A stretch of 64,000 nt of DNA from Deinococcus sedimenti (GTDB lineage: Bacteria; Deinococcota; Deinococci; Deinococcales; Deinococcaceae), in assembly GCF_014648135.1 (NCBI RefSeq), contig NZ_BMQN01000001.1, positions 310,001-374,000 on the forward strand. The letters run 5' to 3'. Of this stretch, positions 60,303 through 64,000 are shown piece by piece. The notes under the pieces are model-generated. The model made no database searches. It saw nothing but the letters and a program-made list of their open reading frames with translations, and had not been told where the DNA came from. The translations under genes were made by a program, and so were the position numbers. Position 1 is the stretch's first letter. Each line of letters begins with the position of its first letter.

Positions 60303-60842
60303 GTGAATGTTGTCGTGTTCGACCTGGAAACCACGGGCCTCTCGCCGGAACGCGACGGCATCGTCGAGATCGGCGCCGTCCGCATCGTGGACGGGCAGGT
60401 CGACGAGACGCAACGTTACGAGACCCTGGTGCGCCCCACCACCGCCGACGGGCACCAGATGCTGATCCCCTGGCGTGCTGAGAAGGTGCACGGCATCAGC
60501 AACGACATGGTCCGCGCCTCTCCGACCATCCACGAGGTCCTCCCGGAATTCCTGGAGTTCGTGAACGGCTGGCCCGTCGTGGCGCACAACATCGGCTTCG
60601 ACGCCGGGTTCATGCGCGCCAACGCCACCCGCGCGGGCCTGAACTGGAACCCGCAGGCGGAGTACTGCACCGTGCAACTCTCGCGCCGCGCCTTCCCCCG
60701 TGAACGCGCGCACAACCTGACGGTGCTGGCCGAGCGACTGGGCCTGAACTTCGCGCCCGGCGGCCGCCACCGCTCCTTCGGGGACGTGCAGGTCACCGCG
60801 CAGGCCTACCTGCGCCTGATGGAACTGCTGCGCAAGGCCTGA
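60303..60842 (+). CDS. DEDDh 3'-5' exonuclease (DnaQ/RNase T-like)
   Basis: 179 residues from GTG 60303, seven bases after TACCCT. The DEDDh motifs are [22 protein letters not shown] (Exo I), [11 protein letters not shown] (Exo II) and [11 protein letters not shown] (Exo III, His before Asp). The size fits a stand-alone epsilon-like exonuclease. It may proofread DNA polymerase III or trim nucleic acids in repair. No polymerase or helicase domain is attached. Confidence 0.9.
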   Translation: MNVVVFDLETTGLSPERDGIVEIGAVRIVDGQVDETQRYETLVRPTTADGHQMLIPWRAEKVHGISNDMVRASPTIHEVLPEFLEFVNGWPVVAHNIGFDAGFMRANATRAGLNWNPQAEYCTVQLSRRAFPRERAHNLTVLAERLGLNFAPGGRHRSFGDVQVTAQAYLRLMELLRKA

Positions 60843-60915
60843 CCCTGCCCCCATGCCACCCGCCTGACCTGCGGCGGCAACCCATGATGGGGTGGATCAA
60901 CCGCCCACACGTGAA

Positions 60916-60942
60916 AGAACCCGGCCACCTGGACCGGGTTCT
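60916..60942. terminator. Bidirectional terminator after the exonuclease gene
   Basis: AGAACCCGG (60916-60924) and CCGGGTTCT (60934-60942) between convergent genes. Confidence 0.65.
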
Positions 60943-60956
60943 GTGCACGCCAGGCG

Positions 60957-63026
60957 TTACCTGGACAGACGCAGGCGGCGCTGGTTGGCGGTCTCCTCGG
61001 GGAAGGCCACCACGCCCGTCTGAGCCTTGAAGGTGGGGCTGAAGCGCATCTTCGCACCCTGACCGACACTCAGACCTTCCAGGCCGTTGAGGTTCTCGTA
61101 CCACTTGTACGCGGTGACCGGCACGCCCGCCGCCTTGGCGGCAATCAGGACGCCGCGGTAACCCTCATGGGCCAGTTGCGCGGCGCCCAGGTAGTCCAGC
61201 GCGTCGTACTTCGTCTTGGCCTGACTGAACTTGCTGTCGGCGCTCTGCGCGGCGATGCTGACCGGGCTGGCCTTGTTCGCGCGGCGCACGAGTTCCAGGA
61301 TGGCGTTGGTGTTGTTCAGGTACGCGGCGGTCAGGTAGCGGTACTGGCTGTCCAGGTTGAACTGCCCGAAGGTGCGGGACAGGTCGTTGTAGGACATGAT
61401 CGACGCGCTCTGATCGCCGGTGTTCACGAAGTAGAAGTCGCCGCCAGGGCCGTAGGACAGGTTCTGCTCGCTGTCGTACCCATCGTGCGGGTGGGACAGG
61501 CTGAGGTGGTGCCCGGCCTCGTGGACGGTGGTGTCCGTGAAGCCGTAGCCAGCCGCCTTGAGGTCGGGCGTCAGGAACGAGTACACGAAGCTCTGGGTGC
61601 CGGTCTCGCCGTCGTCGTACGCGACGCCCAGCAGGCCGCCCTGGCTGTTGGCGCGGTCATTGAACAGGTAGATGGGCAGCTGGTACGTTCCGGCTGGCGT
61701 GGTCTTGTACGTCTCACGCAGTTCCTTCACGCCGAACTGGAACAGCTTCTCACCACTGAAATCCGCGTAGTTCGGCGAGCAGATATCTTCCGCCTCCACG
61801 GGGAAGAAGCACTTGTACACATCGGCCAGGTCACCGTCCAGGGCCGTCTGCTTGGTGGTGTTGCTGAACGTCGTGAACGGCTGGAGGACCTTCACGCGGT
61901 CCTGCAGCAGCGTCTGGTTCAGGACCGTGGCAGGCGCAGCCGCGCCGTCACCCTGCTCGAGGTGCAAGTCCAGGTTGATCTTCTCGGGCATGTCGGGGGG
62001 CGTGAGCGCCGCGCGGTAGATGGGGCTGGGCGTGAACAGCAGGTTGATGGCCGTGTAGCGCGCGACCAGCGCCAGGTCAGGGCTGACCTTGCGGCCGTAT
62101 CCGATGCTGGCCTTACGGGTGCCGTACTCCCAGATGGGCGGCATGCGGTAATCAGTGGCGCCGTCGCCGTCCACGTCAGGGTTGGTCACGTCGTACGCGT
62201 CGGTCCAGGGGTCGGGGTTGGCAGACAGGTCGTAGAACCACACGCGCTGGGCGGCGGCGCTGTCGCGGGTGCTGCCCCCCCAGGCGATCAGGCGGCGGCT
62301 GCCACGCGCGCCGAACTTCGTGCCGGTGTCGGTGTCGGCGGCGTCCGCACGGGTGTAGCTGTGGAACTTGAAGTCAGGCCGGTCGTACCAGTTCACGAAG
62401 TAGATGGTGTACTCGCCGGGCTTGACGCCCACGCGGCTCACGTTGTCGGCCAGCCAGTTCTCGGTTTTCAGGGCGTCGATCTCGTGGTTGCCGGTGATGA
62501 CGCGGTTGATGTTCTCGGCCGGCGCGGCACAGTCAGGGGCGCCCGTCTCTGGGTTCGCGCCCTGGCAGTTGTAGATGCCCTGCTGGACGGTCAGGTTCCT
62601 GGCGGTGCCAGTGTCACTGAGGAACTTGAAGAAGTCGTCCTCGAAGCTCTGGTTGGCGAAGACGTAGTTGTAGTCGAAGTCAAAGCTGGTGCCGGTCTTC
62701 TCGGTGCGGCCGTACGCACTGGGAATGCGGTTCACGGCGTCGTACGAGGCGGGCAGGATCTCCTTGAAGTCGTCGGTGCTGACCTGACGGGCCGTGGCGA
62801 CCTGACCGGGCAGGGTCTGGCGGTACCCGACGAACACGATGTTCACCTTCAGCTTGGTGTTGATGGTGTCCTGCGTGCCGGGCTTCAGGGTCTGCAGGCG
62901 ACCAAAATCGGTCTGGGTGCCGGGTACAGGAGCCGGGTTCGGGGTTGGCGTGGGCGTGGTGGGTTTGGTGCAGCCAGCGAGCAGGGCCGCGCCCAGCAGG
63001 GCAGTGGCGACGAGCTTGTGGTTCAT
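60957..63026 (-). CDS. Zinc metallopeptidase lipoprotein (HExxHxxxxxH type)
   Basis: 689 residues. Lipoprotein signal with lipobox LLAGCTK, then a Pro/Thr linker. The active site TTVHEAGHHLSLSHPHDG near residue 500 is a metzincin-like HEXXHXXXXXH motif with three His ligands. SASIMSYNDLSRTF downstream supplies a Met-turn-like S-M. Upstream it has a roughly 450-residue domain of unknown type. It probably degrades proteins or peptides outside the cell. AGGAG lies six bases before the ATG. Confidence 0.8.
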   Translation of the reverse strand: MNHKLVATALLGAALLAGCTKPTTPTPTPNPAPVPGTQTDFGRLQTLKPGTQDTINTKLKVNIVFVGYRQTLPGQVATARQVSTDDFKEILPASYDAVNRIPSAYGRTEKTGTSFDFDYNYVFANQSFEDDFFKFLSDTGTARNLTVQQGIYNCQGANPETGAPDCAAPAENINRVITGNHEIDALKTENWLADNVSRVGVKPGEYTIYFVNWYDRPDFKFHSYTRADAADTDTGTKFGARGSRRLIAWGGSTRDSAAAQRVWFYDLSANPDPWTDAYDVTNPDVDGDGATDYRMPPIWEYGTRKASIGYGRKVSPDLALVARYTAINLLFTPSPIYRAALTPPDMPEKINLDLHLEQGDGAAAPATVLNQTLLQDRVKVLQPFTTFSNTTKQTALDGDLADVYKCFFPVEAEDICSPNYADFSGEKLFQFGVKELRETYKTTPAGTYQLPIYLFNDRANSQGGLLGVAYDDGETGTQSFVYSFLTPDLKAAGYGFTDTTVHEAGHHLSLSHPHDGYDSEQNLSYGPGGDFYFVNTGDQSASIMSYNDLSRTFGQFNLDSQYRYLTAAYLNNTNAILELVRRANKASPVSIAAQSADSKFSQAKTKYDALDYLGAAQLAHEGYRGVLIAAKAAGVPVTAYKWYENLNGLEGLSVGQGAKMRFSPTFKAQTGVVAFPEETANQRRLRLSR

Positions 63027-63198
63027 GAATCTCCTGACAGGGGGTGAAGGAACGATCCGCGCAGGATCAGGGTGGAATCGGCGTCATGCCCGGACTGACC
63101 TGGGGTGACACATCGAAATGGGATGACCCGCTCATCCTAGCGCGTTTCCCCCAAACGGGTGTACTGCCGTGAGATCGGATACGGCTGGACAGCTGCCT

Positions 63199-63227
63199 TG
63201 ACCGGTCGCGGAGGGCGCGCTACGCTT
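63199..63227 (+). promoter_or_regulatory. Promoter of the metY leader
   Basis: TTGACC (63199-63204), a 17-bp spacer and TACGCT (63222-63227), just before the SAM riboswitch. Confidence 0.75.
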
Positions 63228-63238
63228 CCTGTCAGCTC

Positions 63239-63388
<150 letters not shown>

Positions 63389-63391
63389 TGA

Positions 63392-64000
<609 letters not shown>

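Overview
The window is high-GC bacterial DNA that reads as a Deinococcus chromosome. The case rests on three things: many leaderless genes with a TANNNT box 5-8 bases before the start codon, Deinococcus-type gene content (UvsE, a BrxC/YtxJ-like bacilliredoxin, RelA/SpoT, several Deinococcus-type secreted or small proteins), and short dispersed intergenic repeats. This is inference from the sequence; no database was searched. I saw no tRNA, rRNA, CRISPR array, phage or intact insertion sequence.

Layout. 1-2925: a large ATPase/BTAD transcription regulator running off the left edge. 3-6.5 kb: a membrane acyltransferase-like protein, a transglutaminase-like secreted protein and a polysaccharide deacetylase. 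6.6-11.4 kb: a complete branched-chain amino acid ABC transporter (livKHMGF, minus strand). 11.5-18.1 kb: two alpha/beta hydrolases, then the 3-oxoacid CoA-transferase subunits scoA and scoB, separated by an NAD block (nadE, a NiaP-like MFS transporter, an NMN adenylyltransferase with a degenerate Nudix tail). 18.2-23.4 kb: P450, a secreted protein, an acyl-CoA carboxylase and an acyl-CoA dehydrogenase. 23.4-28.6 kb: hydrolases and hypothetical proteins plus two broken genes. 28.7-33.9 kb: a 34-residue protein unit, relA/spoT, hypothetical proteins. 34-37 kb: an unusual HAMP-containing three-gene operon. 37.4-49.5 kb: housekeeping genes (bacilliredoxin-like, rRNA methyltransferases, mraY, rlmH, rsmI, pfkA, a diguanylate cyclase, a Fur-family regulator, era). 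49.6-53.4 kb: a transglutaminase / alpha-E / circularly permuted ATP-grasp cluster. 54-55.2 kb: DAHP synthase behind an aromatic leader peptide. 55.3-60.8 kb: a GH16 glucanase, the DUF2256-uvsE-gluconokinase operon, a DEDDh exonuclease. 61-64 kb: a zinc metalloprotease lipoprotein and a SAM riboswitch in front of metY, which is cut by the right edge.

Regulation is the richest part. It includes a leader-peptide attenuator on DAHP synthase, a SAM-I riboswitch, two sites with the same 14-bp TetR-family (PaaR-type) operator controlling acyl-CoA genes, a cre-like LacI-family operator on the glucanase promoter, a palindrome on the P450 promoter, and a leaderless 12-codon upstream ORF coupled to its downstream gene.
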